Part shown: one piece after another, positions 22,197 to 32,906 of the stretch | How positions within the stretch are numbered: position 1 is the first letter of the stretch | How the letters are laid out: every line of letters starts with the position of its first letter | Assembly: GCF_020497125.1 (NCBI RefSeq) | Contig: NC_059072.1 | Span: 73,353,697 to 73,417,696 of the forward strand | Direction: 5' to 3' | From: Mauremys mutica | Taxonomy: Eukaryota > Chordata > Testudines > Geoemydidae | Length of the DNA: 64,000 nucleotides | Notes under the pieces: generated by a model | The model's input: only the letters and a program-made list of their open reading frames with translations | Databases searched by the model: none | Told to the model about the DNA's origin: nothing | Translations under genes and position numbers: made by a program

Positions 22197-25102
22197 CAGG
22201 GGTCTCAAACTCAAATGACCACGAGGGCCACATGAGGACTAGTGCATTGGCCCGAAGGCCGCATCACTGACACCCCCACTCGCTGCCTCTGGCCCCGCCC
22301 CCACTCCATCCCTTCCATGAGGCCCCACCCCTGCCCCGTCTATTCTCCACCTCCTCCCCTGAGCGCACAGCACCCCGCTCCTCCCCACTCCCTCCTGGAA
22401 AATGCTAAAGCATCACCAACAGCTGTTTGGAGGCTTGGCGGTGGGAAGCGCCTAGAAGTAGGCAGAAAAAAAAAGAAGAGTAATATAGTAGTATAGTATT
22501 AAAATATAGTATGCTATTAAAAGTCAATTTATTAACTTTTTTATTAACTTCTTTAGCTGTAATGTGAAAAGTCAGTGCTAATTTTGACAGTCATTTCATT
22601 TTTGGCCACTTAGCTGGCAGCGTTTTGCATCAACCAGAGCATCAATATTAGGTTTGATATCCTGAGACAAAAGCAATCTCAGTGTTGCTTTCAAATGTTC
22701 ATCTGTGAGCCTTGACCTTAACACAGATTTGTTAAACTTCATGGAAGAGAAAAACTGTTCACATATATATGTACTTCCAAACATTGCCATTATCCTTGCA
22801 GAAGCAGAGAATAACATGGGAAATCTTTCTTGTGGAAGAAACCTGTAGAATTCTGGAATTCCAACATCTGTATACTTCTGCTTCAAAATGGTGTCACACT
22901 GAAGCTCCACTAACTCCATCTGCATTTCCTCTGCAACATAATCAATTTCAACAGCAAATGATGTGGAAAAAAGTTGAAAATGCGGTTCAAGTGTCTTGAA
23001 ATCTTTAAACCGCACATCAAACTGTTTGTGTAAGTTAGAAATGATCTCTACATATTCTTTCAAGGATTTGGGTTCAACTTTTCCTAAGGAATTCAGAGTC
23101 GAGAAATTAACCAAATTGCCAGCAGTCAGCTGTTTCCCCCACAAAGTAAGCTTGACTTTGAATAACTTAACACTGTCATACATCTGTGTTATCACCTGTT
23201 TTCTACCCTGAAGTTTCAACTTCAGTGCATTCAGGTGATTAGTTACATCTGTTAGAAAAGCGAGGTTGCAGATAAAAGTGGAATCAGCAAGCTGTGGAAC
23301 CTCCTTGTTTTTTGTTTTCATGAAGGAATCAATCTCCTCTCTAAGTGCAAAAAAACCCTTCAAAACATTTCCACAACTCAGCCATCTAACCTGAGTGCGA
23401 TACAGAAGTTCCCCATATTCGCTGTACATACTTGCTAGAAAAGAAGTGAACTGTCTGTAATTCAGCCCTCGTGCACGTATAAAATTAACAGTTTTAACCA
23501 CTACATCTATAACTTCCTTCATTTGTAGACTTTTGCTACACAGGGCTTCTTGGTGCAAAATACAATGTATACTGGTGAAGCTAATTTCTAGTATATTGAG
23601 GCTGTTGAGTTTGGTCTTCAATAATCCAACACATCAACGTTTTCAGGGCACATTGATGGCACACCGTCCATAGCCAAAGATACGAGTTTGTTCCATGGCA
23701 GCGCAGCTTTTTCAATGCACTCTTCCAATCCTTGAAATATGTCACGTCCCGTTGTGGTACTCTTCAGTGGCATTAAGTCTAGCAATTTTTCAGTTATATT
23801 CAAATTGCAGTCCACACCTCTAATGAACACTGCACACTGTGCGGTATCTGATACATCTGTACTCTCATCAAGAGCAATTGAAAATGCTTCAAAGTCTTTT
23901 GCCATTTGAATCAATTGTTTTGGCACATTATCAGCTAAATCCGTTATCCTGCAGGCAACTGTACTGGCAGACAAGCTTATGCCTTCAAAAGCTTTCTTCC
24001 TATCAGGACATAAAATTTCACTGGACTTCATAAGACATTCTTTTATGAATAAGCCTTCTGTAAAAGGTCACGATGATTTAGCTATCATTTTGCTTATCAC
24101 AAAACTTGCTCTGACTGAATCTTCGCTAGAATTGTTAATCCCCAAAAAGAAATTCCTTTGCTTGGCAAAAATGCTGCTTTAAGTTGCTGGATTTTTCCAA
24201 TGAATGCATCATATTTTTCACGGTGCATCGTGTTGTAGTGCTGATGCATGTTATACTCCTTGGGAACAGCAATCGTTCGCTGAGAAATAAGGTGTTGAAT
24301 TTTATCTTTTACCTCTGTGAAAAAATATAAATTCTCCCATTTGTCTTGAAAAACTCTTTTCTTCCATGAGTGTTCTTTTTTTCAACGAAGTCATTTCCAA
24401 GCGGTTTTAATAAAATATATACACTCAGTAAAGCCCCCCTCTCCACTGCACTGGGCTGCACCACCACTCCACTCCTGCTCTGCCTCTTCCAGGGGTAGCA
24501 GGTTTGTAGAAATTTTGGTGGTGCTCAGAACCTGCCTTCCCACAAACTCTGCCCCTACCTGCCTAAGGCTCTGGGAAGGAGTTTGGGTGGAGGAGAGGGG
24601 TCTGGGGTGCAGACTCTGGGATGGAGTTTGGGTGCTGGGTGCAGGCTCCGGGATGGAGTTTGGGGATAGGAGAGGTGCAGGGGTGAGGGTTGTGGGGCTG
24701 GGGATGAGGGGTTTGGCATTGGAGGGGCTCAGGACTAGGGCAGGGTAAGGGCAACCTGCCCTGGCCCTAGGGGCGGGGGGGGCCGGGGGAGAAGCACTAG
24801 AACCCTGCAGCAACAGGTGATGCCAGAAGCTGGCAGAGCTGAGTGGAGTCAGCATGAGCTGCAGGCTCCTACCGGAGCGGTGAGGGGGCAAGCAAGTGGG
24901 GGCCGGGGGAGAGACCCGGCCCCAAACATTGGGGAGCAGTATGCAGGGAGCTTAGCTGCCATATAAAATAACTCGGGGGGGGGGAGGGAAGGGCAGCAGA
25001 GGGGCATTTGGCAGTGACAGGAAATAACGGGGGGGGGGGGCACGTGCAGGGAGCTTAGTGGGCGTGCAATGAAGAGCTCTGCGGGCGTGTTTGAGACCCC
25101 TG
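22197..25102 (-). mobile_element. hAT (Charlie-like) DNA transposon, copy 2, inverted
   Basis: 2906 bp, same family as 7395-10334 but opposite orientation. It has CAGGGGTCTCAAAC at both ends and target duplications AGGTAGGA (22189-22196) and AGGTAGAA (25103-25110), with one mismatch. It sits inside the RNase H coding region of the DIRS element, so it is younger than that element. A run of ten Gs lies near 25029-25039 in its terminal region. Confidence 0.92.
22596..24394 (-). pseudogene. hAT transposase, copy 2 (frameshifted)
   Basis: The start ATG is at 24394-24392. The BED-finger region is shifted out of frame near 24130-24180. The core (IALDESTDVSDTAQ, then LAMDGVPSM, where copy 1 has LATDG) is open from 24031 to about 23620. 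A single-base loss there shifts the frame. The remainder with the complete hATC domain (FPMLFSASARIMAMF...EQFFSSMK) is open to 22596. Copies 1 and 2 are broken at different places, so they decayed independently. Confidence 0.87.
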
Positions 25103-27377
25103 AGGTAGAACATGGCCGTGGTGTTGTCCGTTAGGACTGCTACGCAGTGGCCCTGCAAGTGGAGGAGAAAGGCTTGGCATGCAAGACGAATCACCCTGAG
25201 CTCTTTGACGTTGATGTGCAATGACAGCTCGCTCTCGTGCCATAAGCCCTGCGTTGTCAGGTTCCCGAGGTGGGCCCCCCATCCCAGGGCAGATGCATCT
25301 GTGACCAGGATAAGGGTGGGTTGGGGAGATGGAACGGGACCCCGGCACCCACCATCCAAGGACCCAGCCACCATTGTAGGGAGTCGAGTGTGCACTTCGG
25401 GACCATGAGGACCATTTCTAGACTGTTGCGTCCAGGTTGGTAGGCTGAAGCCAACCACATCTGTAGCGGCCTGAGTCTTAGTCTGGCGTGCTGCACCATG
25501 TAGATACAGGACGCCATGTGACCCAGCAACCTGAGGCACTGCCTTGCTGTGGTGGTGGGAAACTTGCAGAGGCTGGTAATTGTGCCTCCTATAGCTAGGC
25601 ACCATGCTTCCGGAAGGAAAGCCCTCGCTTGGTTTGCATCCAGGACTATGTTTGAGTAGGTGCGAGGACGGAATTGCTGATGTTTACCCATGATACCCAA
25701 GAGAGTGAATATGTCCGTGATTAGATGTACCTGAGACTGGACATGATGGTGAGACTGGCCCCATATAAGCCAGTCGTCAAGGTACGGGAAGATGTGCACG
25801 TGATGTAGGTGAAGGAAGGCTGCCACAACCACCATTGGTAAAGATGCAAGGGGCTGTGCACAAGCCGAACGAGAGGGCTGTGAACTGATAGTGCATCCTG
25901 CTCATCTCGAAGCGGAGGAAATGTCTGTGAGGTGGAGTAACTGAAATGTGAAAGTATGCATCTTTCATATTGAGGGCGGCATACCAGTCTCCCGGATCCA
26001 GTGAGGAAAGGATAGTGGCTAAGGAACTTCAGGTTGACGATGTACTTGTTGAGCTCCCCGAGGTCCAGAATAAGTCTTAGGCCTCCCTTTGCCTTAGGGA
26101 CAAGGAAATAGCAGGAATAGAAACCCTTGCCCCTGAGGAACTTCGTCCACTGCCCCTAAGGCAAGGAGGGATTGAACCTGTTGGATGAGGAGTTGCTCGT
26201 GAGAAGGGTCCTTGAAGAGGGACGAGGAAGGAGGGTGGGAGGGCGGGATGGCATGGAGAATATCCCATCTGCACCGTGTGGAGGACCCAACGGTTCGAAG
26301 TGATATGGGACCAGGCATGGTAGAAATGGGATAGGCGGTTCAGAAAGGGATAACTGTTCGGGGTAAGAGTTGGTATTCCGTCCTCTGGCGCACCTTCAAA
26401 ACGGGCACTTAGGGACCGGGGGTGGCTTGTACTGTCCTTGACCTTGCCCAGAGGGGGGGCGAGACAGTCTACGTTGAGAATATCTACTTCTTCGACGAGA
26501 AACGTCCTGCCTTGGTCTAGGAGGTAAGGGGCGTTGCTGGGTGGTCTGGGGTTTAAATGGCTTCCTTTGGTTAGTATGCATACTTGAGGATTTAATAGTA
26601 TTCCTCGTGTCCTTTAATGTATGCAGGCGGGAATAAGTTTCTTCTGTAAACAAGCCCTGACTATCAAAGGGGAGGTCCTGGATAGCGTGATAAACCTCAG
26701 GCGGGAGGCCTGAAGACTGAAGCCAGGCTTTCCGCCACATGGCGATACCTGATGCCAGAGTGCATGCAGCCGCAGCATTGAGGGAACCTTGGAGGGAGGT
26801 CCGAGCAATCAATTTACCCTCCTCAGCAATGGCCCCCAGTTCTGTACGAGCCTCTGCTGGGAGAAGATCTTGAAATTTGAGGACCGCAGACCAAGAGTTA
26901 AAATTGTACCTACTGAAAATCGCTAGCTGATTAGCGATCCGCAGCGAGAGACCCCCAGTAGAATAATTTTTTCTCCCAAAAAGGTCCAGCCACTTAGCGT
27001 CCTTTGACTTGAGAGCAGGCCCTTGTTGGCCCGGCCTTTCCCTGGCATTCACTGCGTTCATCACAAGCGAGCAAGGGGCGGAGTGGGTAAAAAGGTATTC
27101 ATAACCCCCTGGTGCAGACAAAGTAATTTTTTTCTATCCCCTTAGCTGTGGGAGGGATGGAGGCCGGGATTTGCCAGAGAGACTTAGCGTTGTTCTGAAT
27201 GGTTTTATTCATGGGGAGGGCCACCGTGGAAGGTGCCTCTGGGCCTAGAATGTCCACCATAGGATCCTCCTCCTTCACAATCTCCTCAATTTGGAGGTTC
27301 ATATTGAGGGCCACGTGCCTCAATAGTTCTTGAAGGCGGTGGACCAGATGTGTATGTGCCAGCCACAGCCTCATAAC

Positions 27378-27724
27378 CAGGGCCGGCTCCAGACCCCAGC
27401 GTGCGCTTGGGATGGCATTTTGCCGGTAGGGCGGCAGGCGGCTCCGGCGGACCTTCCGCAGTCATGCCTGCGGAGGGTCCGCTGGTCCCGCGGCTCCGGT
27501 GGACCTCCCGCAGGCATGACTGCGGACGGTTCGCTGGTCCCGCGGCTCGGGTGGACCTCCCGCAGGCATGACTGCGGATGCTCCACCGGAGCCGCGGGAC
27601 CACCGCAGCCTCCGCAGGCACGTCTGCAAGAGGTCCTCTGGAGCCGCGGGACCGGCGACCGGCAGCGCGCCCCCTGCGGCATGCCGCCCTGCTTGGGGCA
27701 GCCAGATTCCTAGAGCCGCCCCTG
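27378..27724. mobile_element. GC-rich hAT-type MITE in DIRS gag
   Basis: 347 bp with ends CAGGGCCGGCTCCAG and CTAGAGCCGCCCCTG (imperfect inverted repeats) and an exact 8-bp target duplication CTCATAAC at 27370-27377 and 27725-27732. It contains nearly three copies of a 52-bp unit (27442-27493, 27494-27545, 27546-27597). Open frames through it are composition artefacts. Confidence 0.9.
27442..27597 (+). repeat. 52-bp tandem repeat, about three copies
   Basis: Each unit starts CTCCGG or CTCGGG, contains CCGCAGGCATGACTGCGGA and ends TCCCGCGG. The third unit diverges at its end into the inverted form CCACCGGAGCCGCGG. Lies inside the MITE. Confidence 0.85.
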
Positions 27725-29269
27725 CTCATAACGGGAGGATGAAGATGACTCCACTGGAAGAGCCGGTGCAGAGAGAGTCTGCATGGGTCGGGCATGGGTG
27801 GTGGTTCTAGAGTGCCTGGGATAGCCCATACTATGGGTGCTGGTTCCGCAGGTGGTCTGAGTCCGGAGGGGGGTGGCTGAGGGTCGCCTCAGGGGGCCGG
27901 GCGCTCAAACCTGACGGTGGTCGGGCAACTGGGGGGAAGTGATATGCCCAGGGGATCCAAAATTGCCATTGGGACTGCCAGTTGAGTGCTGGGGGATTTT
28001 GGCCAAGACTCCCCAGACCCGATTGGGGAATGTCTGAGAACCCTGAAGCTCTCTCTGACCTGCCAGAAGGGGACCAAGATTGCGACAGCCAAGGAAGAGC
28101 AGTGTGCAAGTGAAGCAAAGGGGGCACCGAGTCCCTTGGGAGGCGCGGGTCATGCGGGGATCCATGCCAGGAGGCTGATCGCGACTGCGAACGGTGACAT
28201 GATGAAGAGCGGTGCCAGGCAGTAGAGCGCCGCCGTGACGGCGCCACAACCGGCGCCGCAATGGAGAGTGGTGCCCCGCGGGCTGGTGTCGTGGCGACAG
28301 TCGACACAGGGATTGGAGTTCCATACTGCGTCGGTCCAAATGGTGCTGCGAGGTGGCCGATTGTGACCTGGATCTCGAGCGGGACCATGATCCAGCAGTC
28401 GATAGCGACCTCGTGCGGGAACAGCTCTGAGGATCAGGACTGTAAGACCAGCGCCGCGAGTCTAACTGGTGCCGTGAGTCAGACCGGTACCTGTGGCAGT
28501 GCCAGGACTCGGAACGGCGCCGGGACACCAAGTGGCGTGGAGATGCTGGTCTGAGGGCTGCCATTCCGAACATGGCCGGTTTACCCTTGGACGGTACTGG
28601 GACTCAGGTTGGGGCTGGTGGTGGGGCTGGAGGCACCGGAACTGTCATTTCGATGAGCCCTCTGGTGGCCTCGAAGGTATCCGGTGTGGAAGGTAATGTG
28701 ATCTCTTCCACTTGCACTGTCCCTTGTGCACCGTCCCAGGGCTGGGATGAGCAGATCAGGGCCTGGCGGCCTTGTCCTGGTTAGAGGCCTGGTTAGAGTC
28801 TTGTCGGTCGGGACTGGAACAACTGCTTCGGCCCTAACAGGGGTCCTTCCAAGGCTTGCTTCTTCCCAGCAACTGGGAAATGGGAGCAGTGCCGAGGCGG
28901 GCGTTTTTGGGGCCCGGGAGATTGCCTGTCCCGAGATGAACACAGGATCTTCCACAGTGCCGAAGACGGTACCGCAGGAGGGACACTCTGCACTCCGACA
29001 GGAATCGTGGGGGTCGCCCGTAGGCATGGGCTTGTTGCAAGAGTTGCAAGGCTTGAAGCTCTGGGACGGCATGCCCCAGAGCCCCGTAGGGCAGTAGTTG
29101 AGGGGACTGCCCTCAACTACTAACCTATGCTTAATACTACAGGAAACACTTAACACTAACTAATAACAATTAATCTACAATCAAGATAAGAGAAGCTGGG
29201 GATAAGTGGAGCACTTGATGAGACAAGAGACCACTGTTCCAACAACCGTCATGAGCATTAAGAAAAACT

Positions 29270-29453
29270 GAATGGGGGGTGGGAGGTCAGGCCGGCAGGG
29301 TCTTATATAGAACGCCATATTGGCACCACTCCAGGGGGCTCCCCAGCCGGCCTGACGGGTAGCTGCTAGGGAAAAAGTTTCTAACATCCGTGCACGCGGC
29401 GCGCGCGCACACACACCTAACTGGAATTGATATGAGCAATCACTCGAAGAAGA
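29270..29453 (-). repeat. DIRS right inverted terminal repeat
   Basis: On the minus strand it begins GGTTCTTCTTCGAGTGATTG and continues ATCAATTCCAGTTAGGTGTG, pairing with the left end. It shares AACTTTTTCCCTAGCAGCTA and CCAATATGGCGTTC with small changes. It is the 5' side of the element. Confidence 0.88.
29302..29309 (-). promoter_or_regulatory. TATA-like box in the DIRS 5' terminal repeat
   Basis: TATATAAG on the minus strand, about 146 bp upstream of the gag-like frame. The left repeat has the decayed form TTATACAAG at the matching place. Inferred promoter; activity unknown. Confidence 0.5.
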
Positions 29454-30243
29454 ACCTTTCGTGCATACCAGCAGGTTCTACATGGACCAATTAATATACC
29501 ACATGTTAGTGCACTTTAGAAATCACAGCCGTTAGTATACCCAACCATGCAATACCCAACCATGCAGACAAAGCCCCCAGGTAACTTCACATAAAACCAG
29601 CAGAACTCTGTTCTTCTGATGCTATTCATCTTAAAGTGACTAGCAGAGTATCTACACCAGCAAAAACCAGTAATCATATTTCAGCAGCTGTCAGTAACAC
29701 CGCAACTATAGCATGTTAAGATGCTAGTGTGGACATGGATCAGCCAGTTTTATGACATCATGAAAACCTACTGCAAATTGATGGTTAAAAAGCACACCTA
29801 AGCCTTACCTACAATAGCAAATTACTTAATTCTTTTTACCAGTGCAGTGACAGTGTATTAGTTGCTAAAATACAGGTGTTAATTTTGCTTGAATAGACAA
29901 GACCTAGGGATTACAACCATTTAGTGCTTTCCCCACATATGCCCACTGTTCCTGTAAGAAGGAAATATATTGCAATTTATAAATATTCTGTTCTGAGACA
30001 ACAAGACAGCAGTTGTCTTGTGACTGCAATATATTGCCTGGCTACAAGAATCAAAGTGACAGAAATACTTTGGATTGAAGGGATACTGTAATATATATAT
30101 ATATGTGCACCATCCAAAATAGCTTTTACCATTAGTTTCAACTCAACTTTTCTTTTGGAGGGCCAGAGGCTAGTTTTCAAAAGATTCAGATATCAAATAA
30201 TTGTGTGTATAGTTAAAAAGCAAGTTACAGCTTCAAGAGTCAC
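29454..30243 (-). other. Intron, right of the DIRS element
   Basis: AT-rich, with an (AT)n run at about 30091-30104. Nothing else recognised. Confidence 0.6.
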
Positions 30244-30338
30244 CTGTTTTCTTTCTCGTCAATGTCAGATGTACTGGCCAGTCGTCTTGGTATTGTAGGT
30301 GCAACATAAGCAAGTCTAGTTCCTTTATTATCCTTCTC
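30244..30338 (-). CDS. PPP1R12A: PPP1R12A exon, ~residues 486-517
   Basis: 95 bp, acceptor GTCTTAAAG and donor GTGACT. It encodes EKDNKGTRLAYVAPTIPRR, then LASTSDIDEKEN, nearly identical to human. It ends two bases into an Arg codon, completed by the exon at 18734-18856, or by the exon at 15083-15250 (then as a Ser codon) if the former is skipped. The intron after it is 11.4 kb and holds the DIRS and hAT insertions. Confidence 0.96.
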
Positions 30339-31310
30339 CTTTAAGACAGAAAATGTTTTAGAAGTCAAGAATAGCTTTGTATGATAGTCATAAGTTATAT
30401 TAAAAGCTATTCAAATGTCCCTAGTAGCACTCCTGTCAAAGTTACAAAATTATCTATGCCAATTCCAACTCTATCTATATTCTAAGTTAATTTGCACGAT
30501 TAGCATCAGGCAGAAGTTAAGAACAACAAGCATCATACTGGGAACGGCAAACTGTTCAAAGGACCCAACTGTCTTAATTTTATGTCCTTTTGTTTTTCTA
30601 TTAATATGTCTCCAAAGGTTCAGTTTAAAACAACAGCCAATTGTAACTACCGTTTAAAGTGTTTTAGTGTTTTTCTAAAATCCGCAAACATATTTAATCA
30701 CATGCACAAAGACATTAGAACCTGAAAAAAGGAATTACATTACTTTGTAACAAGCAAAAGCATGAAGTATTTTTGCTCAAATATCTAGGTCAAATTAGTA
30801 ACAGTTTTAATTAATGCTTAATTTAGAAAGATAAAAGATTAATCTTTGTCCACACAACATGTGAATGAAGGGGTATAAGGAGCCTTTTTGGTCCTCATCC
30901 CCAGCACTCTGCAGCAAGGGACAGAAAGTATCACAATCTTTGCACTCCCTTCACTGCACAAGACTTTGCACGACTAGTGGTGCAAGTCTTTCCAAAGGTG
31001 GCAAGGCCCTGCACATACTCTCTTGCACCAGCTAATGAAGCTGCTCTTTGTGGAGAGAGAGGCCTGCTGCATTTTTCAAAAGGTGGCACAACAGCTGCAT
31101 TTCTTCTAGGGCAGCTCTACTGCCTATCAAGAGCACGATGCCACAATTTAACAGCTGACATTTAGTACAACTTCGTAAGAGCATTATGTACTCATATAGA
31201 TAGCTACATTGTAGTGAAGTTTATATGACATTCACTGTAAATTATAACTAATATTTATACTAAGTTAACTGGCCAGAATTTAAAATGTTTTATATTCTGA
31301 AAATGGTTAC
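30339..31310 (-). other. Intron, nothing recognised
   Basis: 972 bp. No repeat end, exon or coding similarity was seen. Confidence 0.65.
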
Positions 31311-31526
31311 CTTTTCTTTGTTGTCTAATGAAGAAGAGAGTCTGGGACTTGAAGCTGAACGCATAACACCTGTAGAGTCCTTTTCTTTCTGAGCTTCTTT
31401 GGAAGCTGTAATCTCTGCAAGTGCCCCATAGCTGCCTGTCTTTCGAAGACCTAACCTCCAAGAGGCAGGAGATTCATCTTTTCTCTCTTCCTCTTTGGGA
31501 GAAACCTTGGTTGTTGAAGTTGGAAA
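31311..31526 (-). CDS. PPP1R12A: PPP1R12A exon with Ser445/Ser472-type phosphosites
   Basis: 216 bp (72 codons), phase 0 at both ends, acceptor TTTGTTTACAG and donor GTAACC. It encodes FPTSTTKVSPKEEERKDESP, then ASWRLGLRKTGSYGALAEI and GVMRSASSPRLSSS. The Ser after RKTG corresponds to human Ser445 and the MRSASSP block to Ser472; both are NUAK1 sites that recruit 14-3-3 in mammals. The exon is strongly conserved. Confidence 0.97.
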
Positions 31527-31905
31527 CTGTAAACAAAGACATCATTAAGTTAAATGTCATTAACTTACACTAACTCTGCTATTTCATGCTTCTTAAGGAT
31601 ATTTCAAAATACTTAGCTACTTCCAGTTATCATATTGGATTTTTTTTTGGTGGAGGAAGGGGCAACCAATACACATTCATTTCCTGGGTAGGTTAATGAC
31701 ATAAGAAACAAATAGATCAAAAAGGAAAACAACTTTTCTAAAAGTTAGCTTGAAAACCCTCTCCACTTCATAATACACACTGTGATAAAGAGATGCAAAC
31801 AAAAATTTACACACAATTGAAAACCATGCAACTCTGGTATCAACACTTTGATTAAAAATGTTACTTTGCAACCTGAAACAAATCCTGTGCACACCAAAGC
31901 CTCAC

Positions 31906-32022
31906 CATAGACTTTTCACCCTTATTGGGCACAAGAACAATGCCAGTTTTGCGCAAGCCCTGCCTCCATGATGCAGGATGTACTGACTCCACCACAGGCA
32001 TGATAGAAGGAATGAAATCATA
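31906..32022 (-). CDS. PPP1R12A: Candidate cassette exon repeating PASWR-GLRKTG
   Basis: Between the exons at 37622-37749 and 31311-31526 lies a 117-bp (39-codon) stop-free stretch. It has a good acceptor (CTTGTCTTAATTGGCTTTAG) and donor (GTGAGG), and is phase 0 on both sides, as both neighbours require. It encodes YDFIPSIMPVVESVH, then PASWRQGLRKTGIVLVPNK and GEKSM. PASWRQGLRKTG is 11 of 12 identical to PASWRLGLRKTG in the next exon. Inserting it keeps the frame. The Ser after RKTG is Ile here, so the NUAK-type site is not copied. It is not part of the canonical human protein as I know it; use is inferred, not shown. Confidence 0.7.
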
Positions 32023-32906
32023 CTAAAGCCAATTAAGACAAGACACAAAGATGAAGAGTGAAAGAATGGAAATAGAGAAAAAGGAACGTTTTGTTTTAAA
32101 TCCACACACTTGATTCCTTATTCATGTACACTACTCTTCTTTGAAGCACAAAATATCTAAAAGCAACAAGACATTTCTAATACTTTTGTAAAAAGTTCCT
32201 ATTAAATACACTAGACCATGTTGTGAAATGATAAATGTTGATACAAAAATGCATTTAGTTGCCACATACAAAAGGCAATGAAGCTTTCATATACAACAAA
32301 GATAATTATAACATTCTGATAAACTTTCTCAAAATGTAGAATATCTGCTGTACTTTTTACACAGTAGACCCAAACATAAAAAACTTACCATATATAATGG
32401 TATTGAATAAGCTAAATGACCAATGTATTCCAGTTTTTAATCATTTGTTCAATATACACCGTCAACTTGAAGTTATATTTAAAATGTTCTCCCTTTTATG
32501 TTACAAAAATTCTTTAGACACCTGAAATCCAAGAATTCTGTGGAAGATGGAGGTCACACTGCTCAGATAGTTGTGTAATCACTTGGGACAATTTTAACAG
32601 AAACTAGAAGTCAGAGAAGCTGGAATGGTTACCAGACAAAGAAAGACTGGATATGTCCAAGGAGGCGGCGGCTTGGGATGATGGAAAGCTTGGAGCGGCC
32701 AGAGTGCAGAGGTGTTGGGATGGGGTATGAAGGCTAGACAAAGAGCAAATCAATCAAATCGCCACATTATAAACAACGCACACATATCACTGGATGGACT
32801 GAAAATCCATCTAACAGTCGCCTATCCAATCCACTGGTTGGTAAAATTCACATTAACTGTTTGTTCTTACAGCAGTTGAGAATAGCTATGAAACTAGCAA
32901 TTACTG

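Larger units (their letters stand above)
21627..26318 (-). pseudogene. DIRS reverse transcriptase-RNase H, split by hAT copy 2
   Basis: Starting near 26280 are a RWDILHAIPPSHPP region and GLRLILDL, then MKDAYFHISV, FTALSFGLCTAP and the catalytic YLDDWLI (YLDD at 25773-25784). RNase H follows with TDASALGWGAHL (about 25268-25303), NVKELRVIRLA and LTDNTTAMFYL, where the hAT element at 22197-25102 interrupts it. Left of the insertion the protein resumes with a WGFPRVDLFASQ...FYAFPPFPL linker block typical of DIRS polyproteins. Several frameshifts. Confidence 0.85.
26396..29156 (-). pseudogene. DIRS gag-like gene (broken, with MITE insertion)
   Basis: The N-terminal part (about 28581-29156) has a Cys-rich block, FKPCNSCNKPMPTGDPH, then ECPSCGTVFG, a zinc-ribbon-like pattern. 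The middle (about 28180-28560) is rich in Arg and Ser (TRSLSTAGSWSRSRSRSQS). The C-terminal part (26396-27121) has FGRKNYSTGGLSLRIANQL, NSWSAVLKF and an Arg/Pro-rich tail. A 347-bp MITE interrupts it at 27378-27724, and there are frameshifts. Similar architecture is known for vertebrate DIRS gag. Confidence 0.75.
20211..29453 (-). mobile_element. DIRS-like tyrosine-recombinase retrotransposon, nested
   Basis: About 9.2 kb on the minus strand, of which about 3.25 kb is later insertions. It has inverted terminal repeats, an internal complementary region fusing both ends, gag, reverse transcriptase with YLDDWLI, RNase H with TDASALGWGAHL, and a tyrosine recombinase with R, HSTR and Tyr signatures. 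Order on the element is gag, RT, RNase H, linker, YR, ICR. All frames are broken. Two hAT-type elements inserted later (22197-25102 and 27378-27724). No target duplication is expected or seen; DIRS elements integrate by recombinase. Confidence 0.92.

Noticed and set aside
27330..27810. Several overlapping open frames on both strands
   Set aside because: They fall in the 52-bp tandem repeat of the MITE and are explained by its GC-rich periodicity.
31902..32105. Minus-strand frame of 67 codons over the candidate cassette exon
   Set aside because: A different frame; the splice-compatible frame is the one giving PASWRQGLRKTG.
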